This document shows positions 28,566 to 41,671 of a stretch of DNA of 64,000 nucleotides, one piece after another. Numbering within the stretch: position 1 is the first letter of the stretch; every line of letters begins with the position of its first letter. The translations under genes were made by a program, and so were the position numbers. The notes under the pieces are model-generated. The model had not been told where the DNA came from. It saw nothing but the letters and a program-made list of their open reading frames with translations, and ran no database searches. Origin of the DNA: Lichenostomus cassidix (taxonomy: Eukaryota; Chordata; Aves; Passeriformes; Meliphagidae); contig CM039182.1 in the NCBI GenBank assembly GCA_008360975.2, forward strand, positions 90,231,405-90,295,404, written 5' to 3'.

Positions 28566-30241
28566 TCCATAAGAGGATTTATGTCTGAGGTTATTAAGGA
28601 ATTACATGCTGTGTCTGGAACTGGATATATTACTCTGGCACTCCAACAACACAACCACCCAGTACTTCTCCCTACTATTTGGTCATGTCAGGTTTGCTCA
28701 AATATTTAATTAAATTCCAAATATCATTCACTGTAAGAAATAATGATGAGTAAATACAAAATATCTTTAAAAATAACTAAAATTATAAAAAATTTCTATA
28801 CCAAAACCAGGATACTCCGGGTAGAGTGAACTGGAAACCACGCTTCCTGCACGTGTTTAAAAAGCCTGCTGTAATATATGAGTTTATATTACCAGAGTCT
28901 TCGATATATTTTTTTTTCAAGGATCTTACACTTCATATATTATAGGTTTTTAACCATAGATGAGCCAGTATTTTACCTTCCTGAAAAAGGAAATTTTACT
29001 TTGTAAATATGGTTCCAGGTATATATTAGTGAAGTTGCCTGAGATAATGAGAGTCTAACACAAAAAGCATTTACTTAATGACATTTATTATCCTCAGAAT
29101 TTTATAATTTCTCCAATACATACTATTTCAAATAGGAATGAACAGGTACTTCAGTGGACTGTCACTAAGCTTTTTCTTCATTTTTTTTAAACATCACATT
29201 TTAGATGTTCAAGTTGCTACTTAGTATTAAATTTCATTGTCTGTTAATTGAACATAATTCTCAAATTCTATATTGCCCCTGCTCTTCAAGGAGCCATCAA
29301 AAACTGCAAATTGCTATTGATCATGCATAGCTGGATATTAATTTTTTTTTTTAAGATCAGTTAAAATGACCCTGACCAGTATAAAGGAGACAAACTTCCA
29401 GACATCTGGAAGATGACCAATGAGCTACTTTGCTCTGAGTGATACTGGAAATATCAAGGCTATATAAGGGCATCTTCTTTAATATTCTAGGATTAAGTAA
29501 ATAGCACATTTCATTCTGTAAACTTTAAAGAATGCTTTATTTGGATATCCCACTCCAAATCACAAGCATGAATCATGAAGTACAAGTTTTCTCAGTGTAA
29601 AACAGATCAGCTATCCATGATAAGTGTTTACCAGTCATACATTTTGTGTCTTTGATTTGCCAGGATAGATAAAAGTGTTTTAAGGAGCTGACTGAAAAAC
29701 ATGGCATTCTTTACTCATGTCTTGCAAGAATGACATTTCCATTTTCTGCAGATGTAGTTTACAGCCAAAGTATTTTCTATCTATGGATGCACAGAAAACA
29801 GAAATTTTCACAGATAATATCTAAACTGACAAATGCACAAAGGTAGTGTTGCATGAAAAAGCACATGAATGTTTTCTGAATTAGTTGTGCCATGACAGAG
29901 CAGACTGGCATAAAAAACAGAGAAGTACAAAGTTCCAAAATTATTTAAGTACAGTGGATCCTATTCATTTGTGATCACTTCTGTTACTAGATGTATATGA
30001 GTATGACAGTAAAATCTGTATGATCTTTGGGCATACCACCTTCGCCTGTCATCCTCAATATTTTCGTCAGGAAAATGTTTCCCAACAGTGAAATTTCTTC
30101 ACAGAGTGAAAGAATCTCTGTGTGGCTTTTGAAAATATTGGTTATTTTGTTTTTTGAAAGTGGGTGTTAAGTAAGGGAGAGAATATGATGAGTTAATCTG
30201 TTTATCTTCATCAGGTAGGGCAAGCTTGCTTCCATGCATTT

Positions 30242-30268
30242 ATTGTACACTTATCTTAAGTGTACAAT
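30242..30268. repeat. Perfect inverted repeat with 3-base loop
   Basis: Twelve-base arms (30242-30253, ATTGTACACTTA, and 30257-30268) are exact complements around TCT. It would form a tight hairpin in the transcript. Confidence 0.9.
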
Positions 30269-30559
30269 GTGGCTTTTTTTGAGAGATGAGTCAATATCTG
30301 TTTCATTGTGTGAAAATATACAGAATTTTAAATAATACTACTACTAATAGTAATACACTCCGTATTAGTGCAGTGGAGAGTGGAACTAAGTGAGTTAGAC
30401 TGTCTTGAATTAGTTGAAGATTCTTGTTAACTGCTGTTTATAAAGCTTTCAAAAGTCAATTTTATTTTCACCCTTTTATATATCCACTCATCTTTTACTG
30501 GAAATTAATAAACAATAAAATTCAGAATAAACTCATTCTGTTATCAGACTACTAAGGAC

Positions 30560-31260
30560 AAATTTTGAAAAATTCCCAGAGCTCTGTTACCATCTTTGAT
30601 CTTGCTAGGACTCAAAGGAAGCAAATTAAAAATGCATTAATTTTAGCTGGATCTGAAACAGAGGGGTGCAAGGGAATCAATTGTTGTCAAATGGAAATGA
30701 CAAAATCAGTAGGGGGAAAGAAATTGTTTTTGAGTTTTGAAGAGGTTAGCGGAGATAATGGAAAGTGGAATAGAATTAGTATTAAAAATAACTGTAGCAG
30801 TTATAATAGAGGTGCAACTTTGGTTTTCATTAGTCTCCTTTCTGTTGTTTTGGGCTGCAGAATGTCTTCTGCTCAGAGAGGTGGGGACTGTTTTTATGTT
30901 TCTCTTGGCAGCAGGAGCGCTGGCAGCAGCTAAGAGGAGACAGAGGAGAATATCAGTGACAGGAGAGCATGTGGTGTCCTGGGGAAACTTTAGCTTGCTG
31001 AACCACTCTTGCAGAAGCCAGCTCTTCTGACAAATTGAGAAGGATGAGACCTGTCTGTTTGGATGGGATCTGCACTGTCTTGGGTTTTCGGGGTTGTTGA
31101 AGCAGTCCTGCACAGTGATTGCTCCTGCACAACTCCTGCATGCCAAATAAAGCCTGTCCACTCTTGATAAATACAAGAATAGTAAGAAATTCAAAGCGGT
31201 AGTATTTCAAGCCTCCAAAAGTTTTATATATTCTACTCCTACAAGGCGAGCATTTGGGCA
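30560..31260 (+). other. Unclassified GC-richer patch with AATAAA signal; possible repeat remnant
   Basis: This segment stands out from AT-rich intron and carries overlapping open frames on both strands (162 codons minus at 30706-31194, 122 and 97 codons plus). An AATAAA hexamer follows GCATGCCA near 31147. The 97-codon plus frame (30737-31030) has two hydrophobic stretches followed by the basic run KRRQRR. I recognise no domain and no defined ends. It could be an old LTR or retroviral remnant, or chance composition. Confidence 0.25.
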
Positions 31261-34200
31261 TTTGTAGATGGCTACACTAAAGCATGAAGATGATCTAGGT
31301 CACAGTGTTGCCTTGTTGCATTTGTTGTATCTGAAAGTACAATACATCTCCCTTGACGCTGCCATGATAAGCTTGTCTTACCCTTAACAGAGTACATTCT
31401 GACTTTGTCTATTTGGAGTTAATTCTTCAAATGTGGCATCAGAGAAGGCATGTTTTATCTTCAATTTTCACTGAAAATATTATCATAGTGCTGTTATTAC
31501 TACTGCTGTAGACTTCTGCTGGCATATGTCTTTATGTTGACAAAGTTGTTACAAGATAAATACAGAATATAATGACACAAGGGATGTATAAAAGCTTCCT
31601 TTCTTGAGGCTTGTGCTGCTGCAGTTTTGCCAGCATTATTCTACGCCTTCATGATAATTCATGAGCTTTTCTCTGTATTGGTAATATCACAGGGTAAGAA
31701 AGCTACAATCAACCACAGCAGAGAAAAATGACTTATTAATCTAACCTGACTTATCTACACCTGTCAGGCTGCCATCTGGCAAACTTAGTTTTATCCATTT
31801 GGCCTGCTAGGGTTGTGCAAGAGTACTGAAGAGAGCTGTGGTCTTCATGCCTTGCAAAGATGGGTAGGAGATGGTACAGATTATGTTGTTGGCAGTAGGA
31901 TGGGGAAGGGAGGCTGGCAGATCCAGGGAATATCAGGGCCAAGAGATTGGGAGCAGGAAAGAGAGAAATCAGGTTTGCTGCAAATGACTTCAACAGGGAA
32001 GCCTGTCCAGATTAAAAAAAAAGTAAGGAAAATCTTGGGATTATATACTGAGAGAAGATGCAGATGAAGGAGACTGAATTTGGATCAAAATTCCCCTGGA
32101 AACAAAATTTGAAAGATAGCAAAGACAGGAAGATCTGTAAGAAGAGTTCAAGAAAGCCTAGTGTGCTGGAATGTAGAGCCTGAGTATGGTATTTAAGTGG
32201 CAAACTGTACTTGAGGGACTAGGTCTGGTTTAAAATTCGGTTAAGATTGAAATTTAGAGGCAGAATGGGAGGCCCGAAATGTTGAGATGCAGTCTAGAAA
32301 ATGAGTGTAGGAATGAGAAAGAAACGAGGCAAAAAAAGGTTGAAATTAGGACTGGCTGAAATGATTGCACAAGAAGTGTGGGCAGAGCACAAAATTTGAA
32401 CACAGGATTTTGGAATTTTGCTGTTCTTTTTTCTATTACTATGTGTCTGTAAAACCTACAGGCAAAATGTGTGCCTTGTCTTCCTGTTATGTTGTACAGA
32501 TCCTGATAGCTACTAGTGACTCTTTTAGCTCAAGCTGATGAGGTGTGTAAAGATGTAAAGGCTCTTCTTGCTGATGCGTGCAGCTCTCTCTATAATTGAA
32601 TTCTGTTTCCATTTTCTTTATGAAGAATGGGCTCATGAAAACGTTAAAAGTTTTATATTGTGGCCAAAAAGTCAATAATTGAAAAACTACAGCTTGCTAG
32701 GATCTGTACAATGTGCAGTTCTTCCCCTGTGTGGATTCCTAGGACAGCAGTGAAGCCTTGGTTTTCTACTGGATGCCACTGTCACAGGGCAAACACAGCA
32801 AGTCTGCTCTAGACTTGAAAAAGGGCTGTGCAATAAAAGAGATAGTTTTATGCTACAGTCTTTTTCACTTAAACCAGTAAAAACGTATAGTGAAAAAGGC
32901 AGTTGGAGTTTTGAGAAAGGTGGTCTTGTGTATAAGTGCCAAATGAAGAAAAATAACTACTTTCCAGAATTATTTGTTGGGAATATTTTTCAGAAGTTGC
33001 TCTTTTGTTTTCTTGTTTCTGAGAAGCAAATTTATCACCTGAGTGAAGCAGTACAGGAATTCCCAGACATTTTATCTCATTTCGTTCACACTCCATTTTT
33101 TAACACAAATCTGGCCACCCCATCTCCATAATTTGTATATTTAATAGTTCATAAACAGGTGCATAGAAAAATTGAAGGGGTAAGAGACCATCCAGGCTCT
33201 TTCTGGGGATCAGGGCACATGATCTACTCTGAGCAGCCCCCAGTCCTCCTCCCCCAGGTCAGGGTGGGCAGCAGCTGGCTGTGTGCTCCTTCCCTGCATG
33301 GTGCCAGCTGCAGGGAAGCTGACAGTTCCTGTGATTGCACAGTGTCCCTGGGGGGGAAATAGAGAGAAGAATGCAGCTGGAGGCTACACAGTTATGAGTT
33401 TATGTGCTGCTGTCTTCTCTTCTCAACTTCTCTCTGTTGACTGCTATCCCCATCCCTCACTTGAAAACCTCTGTGAGAAAGTTTATGGAATGGCTGTAAT
33501 TTCTAGCTGTAAACTTTTCCGTAAGTTTTTCGAGCCACTTATGGAATTTGGAATTTATTACAATCTATATCTTTTCTCATTAAAGTCCTGAAGAGCTTTA
33601 AAAAAAAGTTACCCATTTTCTTAATAATTTTAAAATAGATAAATCAAAGTTCTCCAGATTACATTGACAGAGGGTTTAGGTCAGAGCCTCACAGGCCATT
33701 TATTCACTTTATTTATTCACTTAAACCCTATGAAGATGTAGTTCTGAATTAGCATAAATGTAGTTCATGTTATCTAATCAGTTCTTCGTGTAACTACTTT
33801 TACAAAATATTTTATCCAGGTCAGTTTTCAGAGTGTAAATATTCATACTTTTCCAGGACATTTTTCTTTTCAATCTAGCTAGGACTTTTTGTGTATATAA
33901 CAAAAAGTTATATGATGGATTTCCCCTAGGATACACTTGTATTCTACTAAATATATATGAGAGATCATAAGTCTGGAGAAGAGATGTGTCAAGATTCAAA
34001 AATTTGCTTTGGGTAACCATACCAACAGTACAACAATCTATTAGGGACCATCTGCTGAAAATGAACCAGCATATGGATACCTAAAGAAATGTTCAGTGTT
34101 ATTGTTCAGTCTTTGAGAGTATGAAAGAAGACAGCAGTTTGAAATTTGCTTATGCTTAATTTTTTTTTTTAATTTCATTATGAATATTTACCACTGAACC

Positions 34201-37200
34201 AAGTAATCTTTGATACTTACAGTGCAGTGTAAATTATTCAGGTATGGCTTCATGGTTTATTAATATACAGATACAGTACTTCCTGAAGTGATATAAGTGG
34301 AAAACAAATTATTTGGGGTTTTTTTTCCCCAAATAGCTGCAGCTATAAATTTTAAGTTCAAAGCTTCAAAAATAGTCAGTGTAATCTTACAATCCAAACT
34401 TACATGTAAAATAAGCATCCTGGTTTTCGTAAGAGCTGATCAGCCAAAATGCCAACCAAGGAACAATAGGAATCACATTTCTAAAATTACATTTGTATAA
34501 ATATGGAACGTGTACCTAAATCTCAAGCTCCTGTCACAGAAAGAAGCTGAGCTAATGAACTGTACATCTAGGAGAAAAATCTGCTTTTGAGGTAATTTAT
34601 GTATGGAAATTTCTGCATGGTGCAGCTTGATAAGGCTAAACCTCAGTAGTGACAAAAACAACGAAAGCTCTATGTGAAATGTAAGTGCTCATAAATGGTG
34701 CTACAACCATAATTTCTGTGTATTATGAGGCTATTGGATGACAGAGAAATAAAGAACGTGTCGCTATACAGTATGAGGCAATTTATTCCTGAATAGCTTG
34801 AAATTGGATTGTAAATGTAATCAAGTGCATTGATGTTCCCAGCTATTTGGTAACGATGTAGTATGCTTTCCCACAGAATTTTTCTTTAAAGAAAATATTA
34901 AAGCCTAGGTATTTTAATGTTATATCAAACAAAATCAGAATATTTCTTCCAGAACATTCAAATCCTTCATGCACCTTTTTTTCCTGAAGATGTGGGTTCC
35001 TTTTAACACTAATGATGAGAATTCACAGCTCCCATAGAAATTCCTTTACGCTTATGGCCCACGTGATCTTGGGCTCAACAAATGCATTTCTGTCAAAGGT
35101 GAATTTGTGTTGGTGCTGTGTTGGTGGGATATGCAATTCTTTCTTTCATCATGGTGGTGAGCAGAAGTTAACACAATGTTGAGGTTTGTTTCTAAGACTC
35201 TTCTACGGAATGCCAGCAAGAGTGGTTGGTTCTAATGCTGTCAAATTGGATTTCTTAGTGCCATTTTTAGAATAAAATATTTTTAATTTCTGTCCTTTCA
35301 AAAGAGTTTTCTGAAAAATAGTCATTTTATATCACTCTGTGTGCTCGTTAAGGTTGGATTAGCAACGTTAGTAAAACAATCACCTCTCCAATTCTCTAGT
35401 GTTTTGTAGTCATATCTGAGGCTCAGGCTTTCAAAAATGAGGATTTTTACGACTTTTTTTAACCCACCAATTAATCCTTCTCCATCTCTAACCTCTGAAA
35501 AGTTTCTATCTTCTGTTTCCCCTAGGGAGCATCACCACTAGGATGTTCCCACTTTCTTTTAGATGAGTTGGAAAGGAGGAAAGGTGTCTTCTAATTGGAT
35601 AGCTTCTCCTGGCAGTAGGGCATAGAGTCAACACATCCACATTATTGGGAGGGTGAGTCTTCCCAGTGATGCAGTTATCCTAAACAGGAGTCACCAAAGA
35701 AGACACGTTTTAGAAATACATGCTTTAGCAGGCTAGTGACTGTAGCTATTGAATTCTCAAAACCAAGCTTTTTGATTATATCCAATTGTCCATCATTTTC
35801 AGGAGTACTACACACTCCACTATCATGGAAGGCAGAAAAAATCATCAAGTTCTTAGACTACAGGTGTCACAGTAGGTTCTCAATGGAAACAGAAATTTTT
35901 TTATGTTTTAAATTATAAGTAGATATACAAATCTTCCATCAAATCAGTCAAAATGCCTCTAAGAGAATAAAACTTAGCTTTTAGTCCCACAGATTTACTG
36001 GTCAAAAAACCTTATTACTCTGACATATGTTTTTTAAAATGTTAGCATTCACTCATTAAAACTAATGTAATTGCAGCTTGAGGTATTGCCAATACTAATC
36101 ATAGATTCTATTATAGGAAGTACTCATAATAGCTGTTGAAAAAAACATTGTGGAGTTATTTGGAACAATGCATAATGTGTTTTCAATAGTCCCTTTTTTC
36201 TTATTCCATTACACAATAGAAATTAAGAATGTATTGCAGTATAGTTCTCTGAAATATTAATGGCTTTAATAACTCTAAGATAGAATCTCCCTCAGCCCAC
36301 ATATGGCACAAAGTTCACCCACCCAACACTGGCTTTGCATCACCAACCTCCTGGCACCATCCGACCCGCTTAATGTAGGGGAGCAAGCCAAAGGTGTCCC
36401 TTAACCATACTGAGAGCAATGAAAGGGTAGTTTGTGCAAGGGGAGAGTATCCTGAAGGCAAGTTCAGGAGTGTTTTTATGGTCCCTCTTCCAGCCTTGCA
36501 GATTTTACATTTTTTTCCCCTGCAAACTCTATTTTCTTTCTTTCCCCTCCAGTTCAGAGGGAGGACTCCAATCAGCAGGATTTCTGTACATACCAGGGAG
36601 AGGAATATTTGGTTTCAGATTTCTGAGGGCTTTTATAATTGATGTCAGTGATATTAATTTAGTTGAATAAGGTCTAGGAAGCTTCACAGAGGGATCCTTT
36701 AAAGAGAGTTTCTCTCTACAGATTCCATCCCAGGACTCTGGGGAAGAAGCAACTGAAAAAAAAGTTAATTAATAACATTAAGTGTTTATCCAGCTAGTGC
36801 CAGAAGGCAAGGGACAGATCTGTCAGCTAGACTAGAAAGGGTTGATCTACATAAGAGAAACCAGAATTGCCTTCTTAAACAGAAAAAACCCCTATATTTT
36901 AAATTAAAAAGAAAATATATATATTTATATCAAAACCTATGAATAAATGCAAAAGCACTCCCAGCCTTTCTATGTTTCTATGAATTCAATTAAAAACCCA
37001 ACAAACAAACAAACCATAAAGATTTAGATAATATCACTTTAAATTTAAAGATATTTTATTCTGACAAAGGGAGCTGACCTGGTAACAAGGACACTAACTC
37101 TGAGGAAAAGACAGGAGTAGATTAACTCTTCAGTCATGCTGGAAAGCTGTTTGTGGAATTCACAGAGTGCAAAACTAATGTTGCATCCTGGAAAAAAGGG

Positions 37201-38889
37201 TAAGTCTTCCTATGCAAGATACTTTCTTCCTGGATTAGAATGGAGTTCAGCTTTAAGGTCTATGTCATAAATATTTTCAGAGTTGGTTTCTAGTAAGGTA
37301 AGAAATAACAAAAACTTTTCCCTAGACATAACTATTTTAAAAACCAAACCTAATGTTTAATTACTGCTGATTGCCAAATTGCCAGCTGATCCAACAAACT
37401 GGTGGATGACAGAGTCCTTCAGGACACAATGGATCTGTTTTAGAAAGAAAATTAAAAAAAGCCCAACAAAAGGTCTGTGATATAATAACCAAAGGGACAG
37501 TTGAAGTTACCGTGGCAGGAGGTACAGCCTGTCACAGTTCTAGAAAATTCTCAAGTGTTTCCATGAGCAGAAACTTTATCCCAGAGCTTTAGACAGATTT
37601 TATATCTCCTGTTATCAGACTGCAAGGTCTGTGAGGAGTAAGGACTTTGATCTGTCTCCACGACCACGAGTTTTCAGAATAATTTTGATTTGCTCATACA
37701 GCAGTGTTGCTGAGAAGAAAATGGCCTACCAGCTTTTGTTCTGAGTGAATTTGTTTTGAGGACAAAACACTTCATATCCAGATATATAGTCCAGACTGGT
37801 AGCAATGGCATTTATAACAGTGTGCAGATCTGCCAGGATGAGACAGATTCACCTATCCAATCACAGATGGTAGAAAATATGACTCACAGATGCTGCTGTG
37901 TGAGAGCTTGGCTTCAGCAAGGATTCAGGAGCACTTGCAAAAATGGATTTTATTAGCTACCATGCATTTCTCCAAAGGCTGATTTACTGTATGCTAGAAG
38001 GAAAATGAAAAGAGGAAAAATGAGAACCTTCCTCTTAAAGAAGAATTACATATTTGATTGTGAGGAGCCTCAGTTGCTCGTGACTTTCTTTTGTCAGACA
38101 GAGAATTTGTTGGATTCACAAGATCTGAGTCAAAACTCCTTCAGTGCATCTGGTGTTTCCCAAGGAGTGAATGTACTGAACTTAAGGAGTTCTGGTGGGT
38201 GGGAGTGGTGGCTGGGGAAAGGGAAAGCTAGGCTTCCTGCAGGTGGAAGGGGGAGAGCAGCAAGCCTTTTGGCAATGCTGTTGGTGATACACCAGTGGCA
38301 TTTCTCAGGGCAAATCTGTTAGGACAAGCTGCTAATGACTAGCAGAAGTGAAAAATAATTGACCCTCAATGTTTCATTCTGAAAGCTAATATTTTGGTGG
38401 AGAGTTCTGCTTCAGAGCTGTATTCCAGCAGTGGTTTTGCCAAGGACAGCCCAGCGCTGGGATGGGTGTGGGAGGCAGCCCCAGGTCCCTCCCATCAGCC
38501 TTCTCACCCCGCAGCAGCACCAGAAACAGTGTGTTTTTACAGAGCTCATCACAGCAGTGCAGGTCACTTAGGTTATCTTATGGGCTTTCGTTTGCTTGTC
38601 TTCCTCCTGGCTGCCTGGCAGAAGAAAGGGATGAACAATACCCGCTGCCAGTGACAGCTGCTGTTATACAATTCCCCTTCTGTCCAGAAAAGGGCAGAAT
38701 AATGTGGGAAAAATTACTCCGAGAGGTATCCAAGGAAGAGCTCCAATGTTTGCTGTATCTCTACTTCTATTTTTTTCCAATAACTACCTGTCCAAACAAA
38801 GGTTACCAAACTTACAAGTGAACTAAAATACTGTAGTAGGGCAAGGTCAAGTATGAATGAAAGATGTACGAGGGCAAGGAGAAGTGATG

Positions 38890-38912
38890 TGATCACATTG
38901 GCAATGTGATCA
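38890..38912. repeat. Short inverted repeat
   Basis: Ten-base arms TGATCACATT (38890-38899) and AATGTGATCA (38903-38912) flank a GGC loop. Confidence 0.8.
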
Positions 38913-41511
38913 TGAATAGGAAGTAATTTATTTTGATCCTGTGAGTGGATTATCAGTATTACTGCTTTTAATAATATGCTATCACTCTTTTGCTTCTGGG
39001 ATCACTGTACCAGTTTAATTAGTATTTCCAGGGGCTGGTAAATCTGTATCCAATGCAACCTTACTTTCAATATTAATATAGTCCATACAAAAATGGAAGA
39101 CAATGAGCTACTTACCTATTCTAGATAAAATGTGCACTATTTTCATTAGAAAGATAAGATATTTTGGGGTTTTTTTCAAGGAATCTTTTTGGCATAGGAG
39201 AGCAGAGGGAGACATTTCTGGCAAGATGCTTTCACATTGCTTTAAGTTTGTCAAATGCATATTTTTAGCTGAAGTTAATTGTCTTCACCTCCTCTTGGGG
39301 TGGTGGGGAGTGAGGAAAGGAGGGACATGTTTCAGAGCACTAATTTTTCTGACTTTAAATTGTACCTAAGACAGGTGGGATGAAGTGTCCTTTAAAGGCT
39401 TCTCTGCCCACTGGCTACTGAGAAAGGCTAAACACAGAATAGTTCAACAGACAACCTCAGAAAAATAAACTCCATCAGTTACAAATAAAGACCAACTAAA
39501 ATATGCCAATACAATAAATTCCCTAGCCATTGAAGAAGGAGGCAAAGAAAGCTGAGTTGTCTACATTTCATCTAAATCCAAATTCTCTTTGGACTTGACT
39601 CCCCATGGTTTTCTCTTCTATGTCTCCACTCATAATAGGAGCAGTACTAGGTATGTTCCGCCCAAGGCCTGTTTGCACGCATTAAAAAAGAGATTAAAGA
39701 ATCTATGGGCGGTTTTTACAGAGGCTAACTTGTTCCTTTTCAGCTTTGATTGCCACTTGATAAACAGCTAAAAGGTCAGACATAGTTCTGTTTTCCTAAG
39801 GCAGACAAGGGACCAAGCTGTGTCTGAGAATCCTTGCTTAATATCTGCTTTCATTTTAGCTTAATGAAGAAACACATTTCAACAGTCTTCCTCCCCCTGC
39901 ACATCACACCAAGGCACCTTTTCCTTGCAAAGTTCTCCTTGCCAAATCATCCAACAGCAAGACATATCACCATGAAAGCTGCACCCTCCCCCTTCACCTG
40001 CCCTCTCCAGGCATGCCTGTGCTATCTCTGATGAGATGGATGTGCTGCTCCATTACTGCTGCAAACATGTGGAAAGCATCATTTTCCAGTCCTTTATGGC
40101 AATGGTAGCTACACAGATTTAAATAACTGGTCTCAGGAAATGAAAATAATGTATCGAGTCCTTTAGCTCATTCTGATTGCTAGCCTTTATCTTACTCTTC
40201 GTTTACTCCAAATTATCTATAAAATAAACCAGCAGATTAACACAAAGTGGAGCACAATGTTGCTGAAGCATCTTTTGAAATAAAAAATATGTCACACCAA
40301 GAAATATGAAAACCAGACTTTCTAAAGTTCTTCCTACATTATTTCAAATTTTCTTCATTTTTATCATTTCCTTCAACTTGATAAGAATTTAATGCAAGTA
40401 CAATTTATTCTATGCAGGAATACTAGCCTTGGCTGTCTTAAGATTAGCTAACACTTCTGGCTTTTTAATGCGTTTTCAAAATCCTAACAATTTTGTCAAA
40501 TTGAACTGAAATAATCACAACTGTATTAAGCTTCTCAGGCTTAATATTTCAGAATATTTCATTTGGATTAAGTCAACTGTTTCCAAGAATGAAAACCTGG
40601 AAAAAATTATGTGTGTTTGTTCACGTTAAAGCAATTTGGCAATAACTTTTGACTATTGGATGTGTGTTCTTAGTAATAAAGATACATATTAATTAAGGAA
40701 CCAGGACCATAGGCTCAAGAACACTGAAATAAAATTAATTTAAGCCTGATATTTTGACATGCTTACACCTTTGCAACTGAAATAATGTCATTGCAGTGTA
40801 TTTTTTTTCTGTGTTGCGGTGTGTACAACAGTAGAAATTATATAGGGATTGCATGCAGTTATAAAATACTGTAATGCATGTTTTGGCTTGTTATTTTTAT
40901 CTGCAAATCTTGTTTTTCTTTTTTTAACCTAAAGCCCAAGAAAAATTAAAAGCATGTTTTACACTGGATTTGCATTAAAGCCTCTGACCTTTGTAATATA
41001 GAAAAAATACATCATTCCTTTTTGCTCTCTGGGTAACAGGGGCAAATATTAAACACATAGACACAAAAAACCTCCAAAATAAACTCTTTTTACCTTCTGT
41101 ATTTTCCACATCCAAGAAGGTTATGAAGAAGTGAGCACTAAATCTTAGTGAAAATTACTTCAACTCCTGCTGCTCTGAGAGGTTGATGAACTTTTTTCCA
41201 CATTTGCATGCATAAACACAGTAGTGGCTCCCTAGAACACATTTTTCTTATTTTCCAGGAGTTAATATTAAACCTGGATTTCCATATTAATGTTTAAGAG
41301 TCCTCCCAAAGTCTTTTTGGAAGTTGGAAAGCAGTTTAGATACTTCTAATAACCATGGAATGAACTAAAATCATTTGTCTTGCTTTCATCTTTCTATATC
41401 TCTTTTCTTTGTTCATTGTTAAAAACCTTTATTATTAGCAACCTGTGTTTTTCTCCTTATATAGGAATAAAGCTGTACAGGGTCTATCTATGGCTCATGG
41501 GAATCTCCCTG

Positions 41512-41548
41512 CTTTTTTTTCTTTTTTTTTTTTTTTTTGTCTCTCCAG
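41512..41548 (+). promoter_or_regulatory. GABBR2: Exceptionally long polypyrimidine tract at GABBR2 splice acceptor
   Basis: Before the TM4 exon, eight T, one C and seventeen T are followed by GT and CTCTCCAG. The 37 bases contain a single purine (G41539) before the final AG. Such a tract should bind U2AF and polypyrimidine-tract-binding proteins strongly. As a homopolymer it is prone to length change. Confidence 0.8.
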
Positions 41549-41671
41549 ATCATTAAAGACCAGAAGCTACTGGGGATAGTTGGAGGGATGCTTCTGATTG
41601 ATCTTTGCATCCTGATTTGCTGGCAGGTTGTGGATCCTTTGAGGAGGACAGTGGAAAAGTATAACATGGAG
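41549..41671 (+). CDS. GABBR2: GABBR2 coding exon: second intracellular loop end and TM4
   Basis: This 123-base exon lies between CTCTCCAG and GTATGT and begins and ends in phase 0. It encodes 41 residues: [16 protein letters not shown], then [17 protein letters not shown], then TVEKYNME. The loop end IIKDQK leads into transmembrane helix 4, and [14 protein letters not shown] opens the second extracellular loop. Compared with the mammalian protein as I recall it there are conservative changes: LLGIVGG for LLVIVGG, WQVVDP for WQAVDP, and YNME for YSME. The next exon (rest of the second extracellular loop, TM5) was not found, so the gene continues beyond base 64000. Confidence 0.98.

Noticed and set aside
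30706..31194. 162-codon minus-strand open frame
   Set aside because: No recognisable domain, antisense to GABBR2 in an intron and overlapped by equally long plus-strand frames. Kept only as part of an unclassified patch.
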